A stretch of DNA of 64,000 nucleotides from Zanthoxylum bungeanum (GCA_019454045.1 SKCR01031823.1:1-64000), one strand, 5' to 3'. Positions 35,617 to 46,730 are shown, counted from the stretch's first letter. Numbers and translations are program-made. The notes: a model not told the origin generated them from the sequence alone.

Positions 35617-37346
35617 AACCCTTCACACCCCTATCTCACTCACGGCACTCACAAACAAAAACCTTAACAGCAGCTCCATCTCTCTCGTCTCTCTCTAACG
35701 CCTCTCTCATCTCTCTCCTCTCTCTATAAAAAGCCAAACCCTAAAACCCTTCCACACACACGGCAATAAGACACCCCCAGGCCATTCATACGCAACTATA
35801 ATCTCTCTCAAAATCCAGCCCTAGACACCCTCTTGGCACCATCTCTCTCATCTCTATTCCTCACAAATAACCCTTCAACTGAATCACACACTGCGACAAA
35901 CAAACTAACCCTCACAAACCCTTCACGTAAAAAAGCCATCCATTCACGCTGCTGCCCTTCATTCAGCAGCCCACCTTCACGCCTAAAGCCCTCTATTCAC
36001 ACCACTGCCCTTCATTCAGTAGCCTACCTTCACGCCTAAAGCCCTTCATAACACCACAGTACCCCCTTCAACACGCACCAAACAGCCCCCACAGAAGTCC
36101 TACTTCCACGCACCAAAAAGCCCCCACAGAAGTCCTCATTCAAGCTCAAACTGCCCTTAAATTCACGCCCAAACAGTCCCCAATTCAGCCCCTAAATTAC
36201 CCCGCAAACTGTACCCAAACTGCACTGAAACTGTACCCTTAAACTCACAAACTGCACCCCAAAAATACCACAAAAACAGTCCCAAAAAACCGCACAAAAC
36301 AACCTTAAAACATCCCCCGAATACCGCAAATAGTAACCAAACACAACGACCAGAAAATACAGCAAAAATAGAGGAAACAACAGCCCAAAACAGCGGGGCA
36401 ACGAAGGAAAACAACAAACCAGTAAATCGGAAAAGTTGTGGAGCATTAACCCTTCCGAAAACTGCGTAGCGCACTTCCAAGAGACGACTTAAGAGGTTAG
36501 ACCTGAGGGCACCCATTTTATTTATTCTCCTTAATTTTTTTATTTATCTTCTTATTTTACTTCGCATGAATATTGTTGATTGGTGTATGATATGACCTTC
36601 GGATGAATGGAATATGTGTACTCTCTTGTGGTATATCGGATGGAAACTCAGACGAAAATTTCGTAGCCGAATCCGAATGGATGGTAATACGGTCTGTACT
36701 TGGGATACAATGCCACGTACCGCTTGAGAGACACATATTTTGTTTCGTCCAACCTTGTGTTTATGCATGATTTAGTCGTTTAGTATGTTATTTATTTTTC
36801 TAAGCATGATGTAGTCGTTTAGTCTGTTATTTATTTTTTATGTATGATTTAGTTGGTTATTTCCGAGCATGATTAGTTACTTCTTTTGCATTAGGAATTT
36901 ACTTTATGTTTATGTTTAGGTTGTTATTTATTTTTCATGTTTGATAATTAAATATGTTCATGAGATTATTGTGTGTTTGCCGTTATGATGACTTACTTTT
37001 ATGCATGCAAACTTAGATGTAGGTTATATGCAAACTCAGATATAGGTTTTATTTTCATGCACATGAACTTAGGAGTAGGATACTCTTGGGAATATATGTT
37101 GCGTAGACTTGGTTAGATTATTGAACAAATCCTTTCATTACAAGTGGCATAAGTAAGGGACCATTCCGAACCCAACGGTTTGAGGTCTTCCTTTGCGAGG
37201 GGTAAGTGCGGCTTTAAATCATTTTCCCAGTTCACACTGGGTGGCGACTCCATTTTATTTCTCTGGTTTAGTTCCCCAATGGGCTACTCCGTACTCCCGA
37301 CCTGGCCGCGAGCCTGGAACAGCGTCGCCAATTTCTATGTCCTATA
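35617..37346 (+). repeat. 5' LTR of E, second part
   Basis: Continues the E LTR after copia D and ends CCTATA (CCTACA in the 3' LTR). It contains CT-rich leader-like sequence, an AAACCCTAAAACCC word (35736-35750), about two 52-bp repeats of CATTCAGCAGCCCACCTTCACGCC type (35940-36050), and the LTR tail block at 37135-37346. Open frames on either strand here (e.g. minus 36163-36516) are not conserved in the 3' LTR. Confidence 0.88.
35940..36060 (+). repeat. Short tandem repeats in E LTR (~52 bp)
   Basis: Units containing CTGCCCTTCATTCAG, AGCC.ACCTTCACGCC and TAAAGCCC occur twice here and about three times in the 3' LTR (42750-42910), so copy number differs between the two LTRs. Confidence 0.75.
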
Positions 37347-37349
37347 GTC

Positions 37350-37367
37350 TGGCGACTCCATTTGGGA
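37350..37367 (+). promoter_or_regulatory. PBS of element E
   Basis: TGGCGACTCCATTTGGGA lies 3 bases after the 5' LTR. The F counterpart (minus, 54290-54307) reads TAGCGACTCCACTGGGGA. The TGGCGACTCC type is reported for Tat/Ogre elements (Arg tRNA, from memory); I could not check the tRNA match. Confidence 0.75.
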
Positions 37368-38309
37368 TAGAGAATCGGCCCAAAAAATAATGTCTTGTAA
37401 TGATTGTGATTTGTGTTTTAGTTAACCATGTCTACCGTGGGTTGAAGGGGTTTATTCAAAAGCATTATTAGAGCTTGGTAATGGTTTGGTGTCTTCATTC
37501 ATTCACTACATTTCTATAAGGAAAAGCTGTGAAGGCACCTAGATAATCATTTACTCGAAGCTCACTGTGACAAACTAATTTGGAGGACTTGTTGTTTATT
37601 CCTGTCACCATGGCGATAAGAACCTAAGAGGCTTGGGTATTTAAGATAGTTCGCTCCACCCTCCCTCTGGGGAATCTACAATGAGAAATCCATTTGACAG
37701 TTAGTCACACATCTTAACTCGTTGGCACGTACCTTAGCGTATAAAAAAGGTGCGCTCACTTGGTCGCTCGAACCCTTGAGTGGGGAGTCCTAGTTGTGGG
37801 CAATCCTTCGTCGACAAGAGCCTTTGTCTATACCCTTGTAGACCTGCATATGAACTGTAGTTGAAGGACTAATAGAAACTATCCCTTTATGCTTGCGTTT
37901 AGGACCGTCGTCATTTGGATTCAGTTGGACTTTTGTCATGAGGTATGGGTTTGTTGGGCCATTTAAACTGGGATGAGTCTGTGCTTTATGGAAATTGGGC
38001 CAAAAGCTTCTAAAATGCCGATGGGCCACTTTATGTTTAGGCCCCTTATCATTTAAAGTTTTTTAGCCATGTTATCGTAAAAGTGTAAACATGTTGAGCC
38101 TTTTCAACTGGGACAAGTTGGCACCTCGCAATAGTATGATTGAATGCTTTAAAATGACAATGGGCCGACTTATATATTCCATACATCGCACGCATCTCAT
38201 GCACCTCATGTATACATGCATCATGTTAACCCTTGTGTCTAAAAGCCATCATAGATACCCGTTGGGTTAGGAAAGAAGGAAGAGACTTGTCAAAAGGCCG
38301 TTAATAAAC
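37368..38309 (+). other. Leader of element E
   Basis: Untranslated region between PBS and gag. It contains GGGCCATTTAAACTGGGA, TGGGCCACTT and TGGGCCGACTT words that are repeated as 181-bp units in the leader of F (53160-53790). No coding frame is supported. Confidence 0.6.
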
Positions 38310-38505
38310 ATGAGTGAATAGTTAACGAGGGATCTCGTATGGATCAGTTGGAGACTAGTCTCACTAAGGTTACCGAACAGTTGCAAGCTTTGACCGCCGC
38401 TATGGCTAAAATGGTTGTTCCCCGTGCTGGGGGAGGCTCTAAGAATGTCAGGCGTGAGGACCCTCCAAACAGATTGAGTGATGATATGAAGCATGCGCCT
38501 TTGGA
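38310..38505 (+). pseudogene. Element E gag N-terminal remnant
   Basis: Aligns with the F start (minus, 52977). E reads ATGAGTGAA then TAG, where F reads MSESANERS. After that the frame from 38339 reads MDQLETSLTKV, EQLQALTAAMAKM and ends near RREDPPNRLSDDM. It then joins directly to the second-RNase-H frame at about 38490, so the rest of gag, protease and RT are deleted. Confidence 0.65.
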
Positions 38506-39060
38506 CTGACTGTGTTGATAACTTTGAAGGCTAAGAACGTCAAAGTTTACGAAGACTCGATGTTGGCAGTCCGACAAATGCAAGGAGAATGGGAATTGAA
38601 GGAAGAACGGTTGAAACCCTACTTGTTCCACCTCAGGAGTCTGGCACAGGCCCTCCCCGATTGTAAATTTCAGCATTTGCCGTGAGAAGAAAATCAAATG
38701 GCCGACACGTTAGCTACACTAGTCGCGACTTGGGAAAATCTGGAAAATTTGGTAATGAAACCTCTAGTGTTGACAACGGCAAGCAGACCTGTCTACGAGA
38801 TAGAAAAGGTATTGGAAGTATAGATCGACGATGGGAAACCGTGGTACTATGATATTCAGTGATACTTAGAACGCGGGGAACTTCCGGAAGAAGCAAGCAG
38901 AAAGGACAGGATAGCCATTCAGAAGTTAGCTTCTCAATATGTGAGTCTGAAGGGAGAACTATACAAGAGACAAGCGAATGGCATTCAACTGAAGTGTTTA
39001 AGAAAAGAATAAGCTCGAAAGGCAATGGAAACAGTACTGCTGGTAGAAGTTGAGATACAG
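38490..39060 (+). pseudogene. Element E second RNase H and integrase N-terminal remnant
   Basis: Reads EACAFGL, KAKNVKVYEDSMLAV, QMQGEWELKEERL, PYLFHLRSLAQ and ENQMADTLATL: the C-terminal half of the plant archaeal-type RNase H (compare element I). It continues WYYDIQ, YLERGELPEEAS, DRIAIQKLASQY and GELYKR, the linker and N-terminal integrase region. Four in-frame stops interrupt it; at least CCG-TGA and TAG-ATC are C-to-T changes of CGA and CAG. The frame on the other strand (39202-38714) is antisense. Confidence 0.8.
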
Positions 39061-39412
39061 TCCATGAGGGTATTAGCAGAAACAGAGTTACCTGAACAAG
39101 AATAGGCCTCGCAAAGATTTGAATAATTGGTACTGCTTGATAAGAAGAGAATGAAGTCCTTACATCATATGCAGTTATACCAGACGAGATTGACCCGGGC
39201 ATTCAACAAAAGGTGTGTCCTACTAAGATCAGAGAGGGGGATCTAGTATTTAAGCAGTCAAAGCCCTTAACGATGGACCCGAGAGGAAAGTTCAGACCTA
39301 ACTGGGAAGGGCCATACGTAGTTAAGAAGGTAATAGGAAATGGGGCAGTGAGACTGTCAGACTTAGAAGGGAACGAGTTCACCGAGCCAATCAACGTGGA
39401 CAGACTGAAGTA
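39061..39412 (+). pseudogene. Element E integrase C-terminal remnant
   Basis: Reads SMRVLAETELPE, then RMKSLHHMQLYQ and TRAFNK in shifted frames. From 39213 an open stretch has IREGDLVFKQSKP, GKFRPNWEGPYVVKKVIG, GAVRLSDLEG and FTEPINVDRLK. This is the GPY/F domain at the end of gypsy integrases. The catalytic core between this and the preceding remnant is deleted. The stop is at 39411-39413. Confidence 0.85.
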
Positions 39413-39534
39413 ATATTTCACCTAAGGAATAAGAGACAGAACAGTTACTAGGAGAACTGGTAGAAGACCTAACCCACGGGATAGGAAATTCATCCGTACA
39501 TGCATGCATACACATAACGTACTTGCAATTTTTA

Positions 39535-39775
39535 TGTTGGTTCTGTGTTTGCAGGTTTCAGACAAAAGAGAACTGCACAATCACCAGAAGAGAACCGGCA
39601 AGAGGAAACTATAAGCAGACCCAAGAGGCGATCAGAGACATGCGTAGGCACATGGCGCCAATGAGCACAATGAGGGTATAACCCATCAGGAACAGGGAAT
39701 ACCTCCACAGATGCATACATACACATCGTATGCACGCAATTTTATTCTGTTGTTTTGTTTGTGTTCACAGGTCAC
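39535..39775 (+). promoter_or_regulatory. Two splice-acceptor-like cassettes downstream of E pol
   Basis: CATGCATACAC..., then a T-rich run and TGTTTGCAG/GT (junction 39554/39555); again CATACATACAC..., T-rich and GTGTTCACAG/GT (39770/39771). Each is followed by a GA-rich AAGAA...AA block. F has the same cassette once (minus, junction 52600/52599). No transcript evidence exists here. Confidence 0.4.
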
Positions 39776-39839
39776 GAAGAAAAGAAGGAAAAGCGGCAAA
39801 ATACAAGCAAGCTGAGAGCAACAAAATAGTATCAACAGT

Positions 39840-40000
39840 TTTCAGAAATGGATCCCCAGGGTTGAGGCCCACACATAATCATCAGTTTTGGGAATGAACC
39901 CTCCGGGTTGAGGCCCGCGCTATCAGCAATTTTCGAGAATGAATTCCAGGGGATGAAGCCCACATTATTAGGGGTTGAAGAATTCCAGTGAAGTGAAAAA
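39840..40000 (+). repeat. Few degenerate GGTTGAGGCCC words in E
   Basis: ATCCCCAGGGTTGAGGCCCA, then CCTCCGGGTTGAGGCCCGC and CCAGGGGATGAAGCCCAC at ~50-bp spacing. They are the same word that is expanded into the large array in F (46855-52520), read in the same element orientation. Confidence 0.7.
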
Positions 40001-40029
40001 AAAAGAGAGAGAAGTCCTTGATAGCTAAG

Positions 40030-40830
40030 CATATGTCCGGTGATGAAATTGTTTGCTGTAGGGTGAAACCTTAGAAACGATAAGTGCGAGATATGCTCTC
40101 ATCCGGTATTCTGAGTAGTTAATCTCGGCTAGACTCGCGAGCACTTGATTACGGGATCTTAGCAGTAGAAGTCTGAGTAGTTGGCGAAATGACTAGTTGA
40201 AGAGATGACGGATCAGTGAATGACCGTTTGCCTAGATCTCCATCCTGGTTTACTTATGCTACGATATGTGATATGGTTGGAAACAAAGAAAAAAAGTCTC
40301 TAAAAAGTACAGGAAAAAATAGACCACCTATAACCGATAAGCATGAAGCTACCCATGGGCGAGTATTAGGACCACCATGAGGAGAAATGCTACCTTAAAT
40401 GGTAGGTGTGTGGAAAAAATAGAAAGAAAGAAAAGAGAAAAAGAAAAAGAAAAGAGAAAAAAAAAGTTCAAAAAGAAAAGAAAGAAAAGAAAGAGACGAC
40501 AGAAAAGAAGAAGAAGACCATATCATGTTAAGTCCGAGGAAGTAATCACAGAGTATGATCAAGACATCTAGGTTGGTTAGACCCACTGATCCAATTCTCC
40601 GAGACAAAATCATCGAGTTGGTTTACTTAAGGATTAAGATGCGAAAGAACCTTGGCACACACACACTGGGAGTCTAGTTAAGATCACTCGCTCAGACGGG
40701 CGGATTTGAGCGCATCAAGTACTTTAAAGGTTCTCTGGTTTCGACACGAAGCATCCTTTGAGGACGAAAATATGTTTAACTATCGGGATTATCTCGTGAG
40801 AAGTAGTATTTATGAAAGCAGCAAAAGAAC
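40030..40830 (+). other. Shared 3' non-coding module (E copy)
   Basis: Blocks in order: GTGAAACCTTAGAAACGATA, GACTCGCGAGCACTTGAT, GACTAGTTGAAGAGATGAC, TGAATGACCGTTTGCCTAGA, ACCACCTATAACCGATAAGC, CTACCCATGGGCGAGTATTA, a CTACC/GGTAG hairpin, a purine tract (40416-40513), ATCTAGGTTGGTTAGACCCA, CACACACAC, CTTTGAGGACGAAAATATG. Also in F, G and H. Confidence 0.85.
40377..40571 (+). CDS. Short basic reading frame in the shared module (E copy, 64 codons)
   Basis: Begins MRRNATLNGRCVEK, continues as a ~35-residue Lys/Arg/Glu tract and ends RPYHVKSEEVITEYDQDI. The F copy is also 64 codons long, with a tract three residues shorter and a C-terminal end EVITEWDRDIQFG. There is no signal peptide or membrane segment; the composition is that of a nuclear-localising or nucleic-acid-binding peptide. 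It may be only conserved DNA. Translation is not shown. Confidence 0.3.
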   Translation: MRRNATLNGRCVEKIERKKREKEKEKRKKKFKKKRKKRKRRQKRRRRPYHVKSEEVITEYDQDI

Positions 40831-40887
40831 AGAAAGATGGATCAAGTCTGGTGGCGACCAGCCCACCCTTTTCTCATACAGCACAGT

Positions 40888-41580
40888 TCAGAAATGGACC
40901 ACTATCACGTCAGACGCCGAAAAATGGCACTCCGAAAATGGAGCATGGTTCGGAAATGGACCACTATCACATCAGACGCCGAAAATGGCAATCCGAAAAT
41001 GGAGCACGGTTCAAAAATGAACCATTATCACATCAGACGAGGAAAATGGCACTCCGAAAATGAAGCACTGTTCGGAAATGGACTAATATCACATCAAAAG
41101 CCGAAAATGGCACTCCGAAAATGGAGCACGGTTCGGAAATGGACAATTATCACATCAGATGCCGAAAATGGCGCTCCAAAAATGGAGCACAATTCGAAAA
41201 TGGACAACCATCACATCAGTGACGCCTCAAAATGAGGTTTAGCATGCCGAAAATGGCACTCAAAAATGGAGCACAGTTCCAAAATGAACCACCATCACAT
41301 CAGCGATGCCTCAAAATGAGGATTAGCATGCCGAAAATGGCGCTCCAAAAATGGAGCACAGTTCAAAAATGAACCACCATCACATCAACGACGCCTCAAA
41401 ATGAGGTTTAGCATGCCGAAAATGGCGCTCCAAAAATGGAGCACATTTCAAAAATGAACCACCATCACATCAGCGACGCCTCAAAATGAGGTTTACCACG
41501 CCGAAAATGGAGCACGGTTCGGAAATGGACCATAATCTCAACTCATAAACGGTTCGGAAATGGACCAACTCTCATTAGTT
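40888..41580 (+). repeat. Tandem repeats of E: five 61-bp units, then 83-bp units
   Basis: The core word AATGGACCACTATCACATCA is followed by GACGCCGAAAATGGC, CTCCGAAAATGGAGC and A.GGTTCGGA. Starts are at about 40891, 40952, 41014, 41075 and 41136 (61-bp period). From 41197 units grow to ~83 bp by a 22-bp insert CGCCTCAAAATGAGGTTTAGC (41197, 41280, 41363, 41446). The longest frame across it (40837-41235) is a repeat frame, and 61 is not a multiple of 3. Confidence 0.9.
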
Positions 41581-41780
41581 TAGTTCGGTAGTGATTCTTA
41601 GAGATCACAGCATCTTGCATGGATGAACCTTAGGGGTCGCAGCACCTCACCACCAGATCAACTCCGCTTGAAACATCTCAGAGCAACAGGCAAGTCAAAC
41701 AGCAGCTGGCGAGCCAGGTAAGTAAAAATGTATTGCATAACTTTGATAGGATTGTCACTGTCACACTGCACAAGTCCCAT

Positions 41781-41791
41781 CAAAGTGGGGG
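41781..41791 (+). promoter_or_regulatory. Polypurine tract of element E
   Basis: CAAAGTGGGGGC, 4 bases before the 3' LTR. F has the inverted match at 46731-46743. Confidence 0.8.
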
Positions 41792-41795
41792 CTAC

Positions 41796-43320
41796 TGTAG
41801 GCACTACATTTTTACGTATAAGTCTCGATGATGAGTCTTACATGGAGACACAACCTCTTTAAGTTATGGAAGTCGTGGGAAATGGACGTCGGAAGGGAAG
41901 AGTCAGAAATTGACACCTTGTTGGATTTAATTCGTTTGCTTAGCTTCGGGTTTGCTCGTTAAGCCTCTGTTTTAAACTTATCCTTAGCCCAAAACCACCG
42001 TAAGTCACACACCAATCCCATACATCACAAAACCACACACCAATCCCACCAAAACAAACCAAACTCACACCCAAATAGACCAAACCCCATGCCCAAAGCT
42101 TCCTAAAATAACAAACTCACACATTAAACACATGTTGAAATCAAATCAAATCCCATAAATCACCTTCCTAATTAAATTAAATCACATCCTAAACTAAATA
42201 AAATCAAATCAAATCCAATAAATCACCTTCCCAAATTAAAAGATTCAAATCAAATCTCATCAATCACCTTCCTAATTAAATTAAATCACATTCCTAAACT
42301 AAATAAAATCAAATAAAATCAAATCAATTTACCTTCCTAAAATGAAGAGATCATTTCCTTATGACACACAAATTAAACATCCTCTCATAATTACACAATA
42401 TTCTTTCCCTATTCACAATAGGATAACCCCAACCCTTGCCTATAAAAAGAAGCATAAACCAACCCTTCACACCCCTAGCTCATTCACGGCACTCACAAAC
42501 AAAAACCCTAACAGCAGCTCCATCTATCTCCTCTCTCTACAAAAATCCAAACCCTAAAAGCCTACCAGACACACGGAAATAAGACACCCCCAGGCCATTC
42601 ATACGCAACTATCATCTCTCTCAAAATCCAGCCCTAGACACCCTTTTGGCACCATCTCCCTCCTTTCTCTTCCTCACAAATAACCCTTCAACTGAATCAC
42701 ACACTACGACAAACAAACCAACCCTCACAAACCCTTCACGCAAAAAAGCCCTCAATTCACGCCACTGCCCTTCATTCAGCAGCCCACCTTCACGCCTAAA
42801 GCCCTACATTCATGCCACTTCCCTTCATTCAGCAGCCCACCTTCACGCCTAAAGCCCTCCATTCACGTTACTACCCTTCATTCAGCAGCCCACCTTCATG
42901 CCTAAAGAACTTCATCACGCCACAACACCCCCTTCAACATGCACGAAACAGCCCCCACAGAAGTCCTCCTTCAAGCTCAAACTGCCCTTAAATTCACGCC
43001 CAAACATTCCCCAAATCAGCCCCTAAATTACCCAACAAAATGTACCCAAACTGCACCCTTAAACCCGCAAATTGTACCCCAAAAATACCACAAAAACAGT
43101 CCCAAAAAACCACACAAAACAACCCCAAAATAGCCTCCAAATACCGCAAACATTAACCAAACACAACGACCAGAAAATATAGTAAAAACAGAGGAAACAT
43201 AAGCCCAAAACAACGAGGCAACGAAGGAAAACAACGAACCAGTAAATCGGAAAAGTTGTGGAGTATTAACCCTTCCAATAACCGCGTAACGCACTTCCAA
43301 GAGACGACTTAAGAGGTTAG
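41796..43320 (+). repeat. 3' LTR of E, first part
   Basis: TGTAGGCACTACATT... matches 21087-21752 and 35617-36512, with the TATA box at 42440. Over the ~110 bp ending at the TATA region I count about four differences from the 5' LTR. Element F interrupts it at AAGAGGTTAG (43320), and it resumes at about 56687. Confidence 0.9.
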
Positions 43321-46300
43321 TGTAGGAACACAGAAACTGGGTGACGCATGTTGTCCCGGGCTCACGGCCCGGTTGGGAGTACGGAGTAGCCCGCGGGGGA
43401 CTAAACCGGAGAATAATGGAGTCGTCACCTGGTGTGAATCGGGATAAAGATTTAGGGCCACACTCACCCCTCGCAAGGGAAGACCTCAAACCGTTGGGTT
43501 CGAAATGGTCCCTTACTTATGCCACTTGTAATAAAATGATTTGTGCAATAATCTAGTCAAACCTAAGTAACACCTATTTCCAAGAGTATTATGATTCTAA
43601 GTTCACATGCATGAAAGTAATCATCATAACGGCAAACATGCAATAGCACACGGCAATCTCATGAACATGCTTCGATCATATAATGCGGAAAATAAAGAAC
43701 AACCTAAACATAATGCAAATTCCAAACGCAAAACAAAACGATTAATCATGCTTGAAAATAAACAACCAAATAGGCTAAATCATTCCTAAGAACCAAGGAA
43801 CATACTAATGACCTAATTATGCTTGAATACCATCTCATGAACACATCAAACAAATAGACGTAGGGATACAAATAATATGATTGATTACATGATATAAGAG
43901 AAATCACATAAGAAACAATTATACATGACATGTGATGAAAATGACTCAATTCAGTGTATTCGCATTCGTGTACCGTTCGTAAACGCGTTTGAATGGTAAA
44001 CAGAAGGTTTGCGCTCGTATAACATTTGATAACGTGTTCGAACGGGACCAGACAGAAAACATGCGTTCGTGCGGAGTTCCGAAACGCGTTCGAACGGGGT
44101 TACAGTAGTGACCTCCAAAATGCAGTAAACAACATGACACATACATGAACGGATGAATAGATGACACCTAATAAATAATAATGGGCTAAAAGCGCGGCAA
44201 AGCATCGTGGTAAAGGATTTTAACCTCTCAAAATAGAGGACCTTTAATCGCACTTACTAAGCCCATGCGCAATCAACACAATACATATATAAAAAGTAAA
44301 GACAATGATATCGGACTTCGTATACCCGATTGAGCACATCTTACATTCAACCGAATATACATCAACCGGCGCGGCAAAGCATCGTGGTAAAGGGTTTTAA
44401 CCCCTCAAAATAGGGGACCTTTAATCTAACTTACTAAGCCCATGCGCTCGATCACATCATTACATATAAAAAATAAAGACAATAATATTGGCTTCGTATA
44501 CCCGATTGAACACATCTTACATTAAACCGAATATATATCAATCGGCGCGGCAAAGCATCGTGGTAAAGGATTTTAACCCCTCAAAATATGGGACCTTTAA
44601 TCCAACTTACTAAGCCTATGCGCTCGATCACATCATCACATAAACAAATAACATGCAGAAATCAAGTGACGAATAATAAACAAATCAAAACAACATAAAA
44701 CGAAATATGCGCCGTTTACTCAAGTGGCACGTGGAGTTGTATCCCGAGTACAGATCATACTACCGTCCATTCGGAATCGGCTATGAAATTCATGTCCGGG
44801 TTTCCATCCTATGTACCACAAGAGGCGACACATTTTCCATTTTACTCAAGGGCCACAACATACATCATTCCACAATACATGCATTTACTATCTATTCAAG
44901 GGCCATAATCATGCATCAATAAACGACTCTCATGCGATAAAAACGAATAAAACAATTAAAAAGATAGATGGAAATAATAGGAAAAGTACCCTCAGGTCTA
45001 ACCTTTTATATCGACTTTCGGACTCGCGTTTCACGGCCTTCGGAAGGGCTATCACTCCACAACTCTTCCGGTTTACTGGATTAATGTCTTAGCTCGCTAT
45101 TTTGCTATTTTGGTCGCTGTTTTCACTCCGTTTTGCTGCGTTTCCTCGCGGTTTTCTGGTCACTGTTTTGGTTGTATTTATTCACTATTTTGGTGATTTT
45201 TGGGGACTCTTTTTCAGGTTCTTGGGGACTGTTTTGGACAATTTCGGGTAGTTTTTGGGACAGTTTCACGGGCTGTGCAGGGGCAGAATTTTGGATAGTT
45301 TTCGGTAATTATTGGGGTAGTTTTCTGGACATATTTGCGGTGAAGGGAAGCAGTTTATGGATGGACTGTTACGTGAGTTTGTCTGGGCAGTTTATGTGAG
45401 TGGGTAATGACGTGGCAGTGTGTGGATAATACGGGGTATGTGTTGATACGTGAAGGCTAGGTGGCTTGCGTTAAGGGGCAGTGGTTGTGATGATCAGGTC
45501 AGTTGCTTTGTCGTGTGAGTCGGTCGGTGAAAGAGCGCATGAAGGACGTATGTGTTAAAATGGTTATGTGCGTGAATGGTCAGGTGCGGCATATTGAGAG
45601 CTGCTTATGGCTTTAGGGTTTCTTCAGTGGGCGTAAATAGCTATGGGGCAGTTATTTGTTGTTGCTAGTTACGTGAAGGAGCCCACGTTTGAAGGTCTGT
45701 GGTGCGTGGAAGGCAAGGGCAGTGGCTGCTACGGGCTGCAGGATTTGTGTGTGATGAAGCCGTGGAGGGCCGTTAGTGGAGTAAGGTGGGCAGATACTTG
45801 TACGTGTAATAGAGTGATCAAGGTTAGAGGCGTGAAGACAAGCTTTTTGTGAGGTTGATGGCAGGTGTGGGTGGCAAGCGGGTGGCTTACATTATTGCTA
45901 GGGTTCGTGAGTGTTGTTGCCGAGTGGAGGCTGGTCTGTGTCAGTAAGTGTGAGGTGTCAAGGTGAAGCTGCTAGGGCTGTTGAATGCGCAGGGCTGGAT
46001 CTTTATGTGGTGTGTTTTTGGTTGTCAAGAAAGGACATATGAGGTTTGTTTGCAGGGTGTGAATGGGTTGCTGCAGAGAGTTTTGAGGGCTGTGAGGAAG
46101 ATGAATATTAGGGTTGTTTTTTTTTTTGTGCTGTGAGTGTCCAGTAGTTCGGAGAGTGAGGGGCTCTAGGGTTGCGCATGGTTTAAAAAGGAAAGAAAAT
46201 CAATTAATTGGGGACATGATTTGTTTGTTTAGGAAGGTTATATATTTGATTGACTTTAATTAGGCATTTAATTTGTTAATTAGGTGAGTAAATATTTTAA

Positions 46301-46728
46301 ATTGGTGAGTGATTTATTAAATTAGGATGTGATTTATTTAATTTTGGTATTAGGTTCAAATTAAATTTAATTTCAATTTAATTTTTTTTTGTTTTAATTT
46401 AAATTTGATCTTAGTTTAATTTAGTTTAGATTTATTTTAATTGGTTTAATTTAATTAGCTTTTAATTTAAATTAATTTAATTGGTGACATGTATTTTAAA
46501 TGTTTTAATTATCTTTGGATTGGGCTTGGTGTGTGTTTAGTGGGCTAAGGGTGTGTTTTAATAACGGAGGTCCAACAAGCGAGCCTGAAGCTAAACAAGC
46601 GACTAAAATCTAACAAAAATACCGGTTCCCTTCCGACTTCCGTTTCCCGCGCCTCCCGTGACTTAAAAGGTAGTGCCTCCAAATGAGACTCATCATTGGG
46701 TCTTACAAGCAAAAATTCATTGCCTACA
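43321..46728 (-). repeat. 3' LTR of F (3408 bp)
   Basis: Plus-strand reading TGTAGGAACACAG ... TTGCCTACA. Contains three ~176-bp repeats (44190-44640), the TTCGAA word cluster (43965-44100), a GGG.ACTGTTTTGG.C-rich block (45100-45400), and AT-rich sequence (46200-46510). Open frames on either strand (e.g. minus 43028-43489, plus 45133-45399) run across LTR edges or repeats and have no motif. Confidence 0.9.
44190..44640 (-). repeat. Three ~176-bp repeats in F left LTR
   Basis: GCGCGGCAAAGCATCGTGG begins at 44192, 44369 and 44545, each followed by a ...GGACCTTTAATC and TACTAAGCCCATGCGC block. The right LTR has the same three (about 55188, 55355 and 55536). Confidence 0.85.
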
Positions 46729-46730
46729 GT

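Noticed and set aside
35736..35750. Telomere-like AAACCCTAAAACCC
   Set aside because: One or two units only, in an LTR leader; a telo-box word at most, not a telomere array.
38714..39202. 162-codon minus-strand frame
   Set aside because: Antisense to the E pol remnant, whose plus-strand translation matches integrase-side sequence.
40837..41235. 132-codon plus frame with repeated peptide
   Set aside because: Repeat period is 61 bp, so the peptide repeat is only a by-product of three frame passes; not conserved in F.
43028..43489. 153-codon minus-strand frame
   Set aside because: Crosses the junction between the E LTR and the F LTR, so it arose by insertion; the matching E 5' LTR frame has another sequence.
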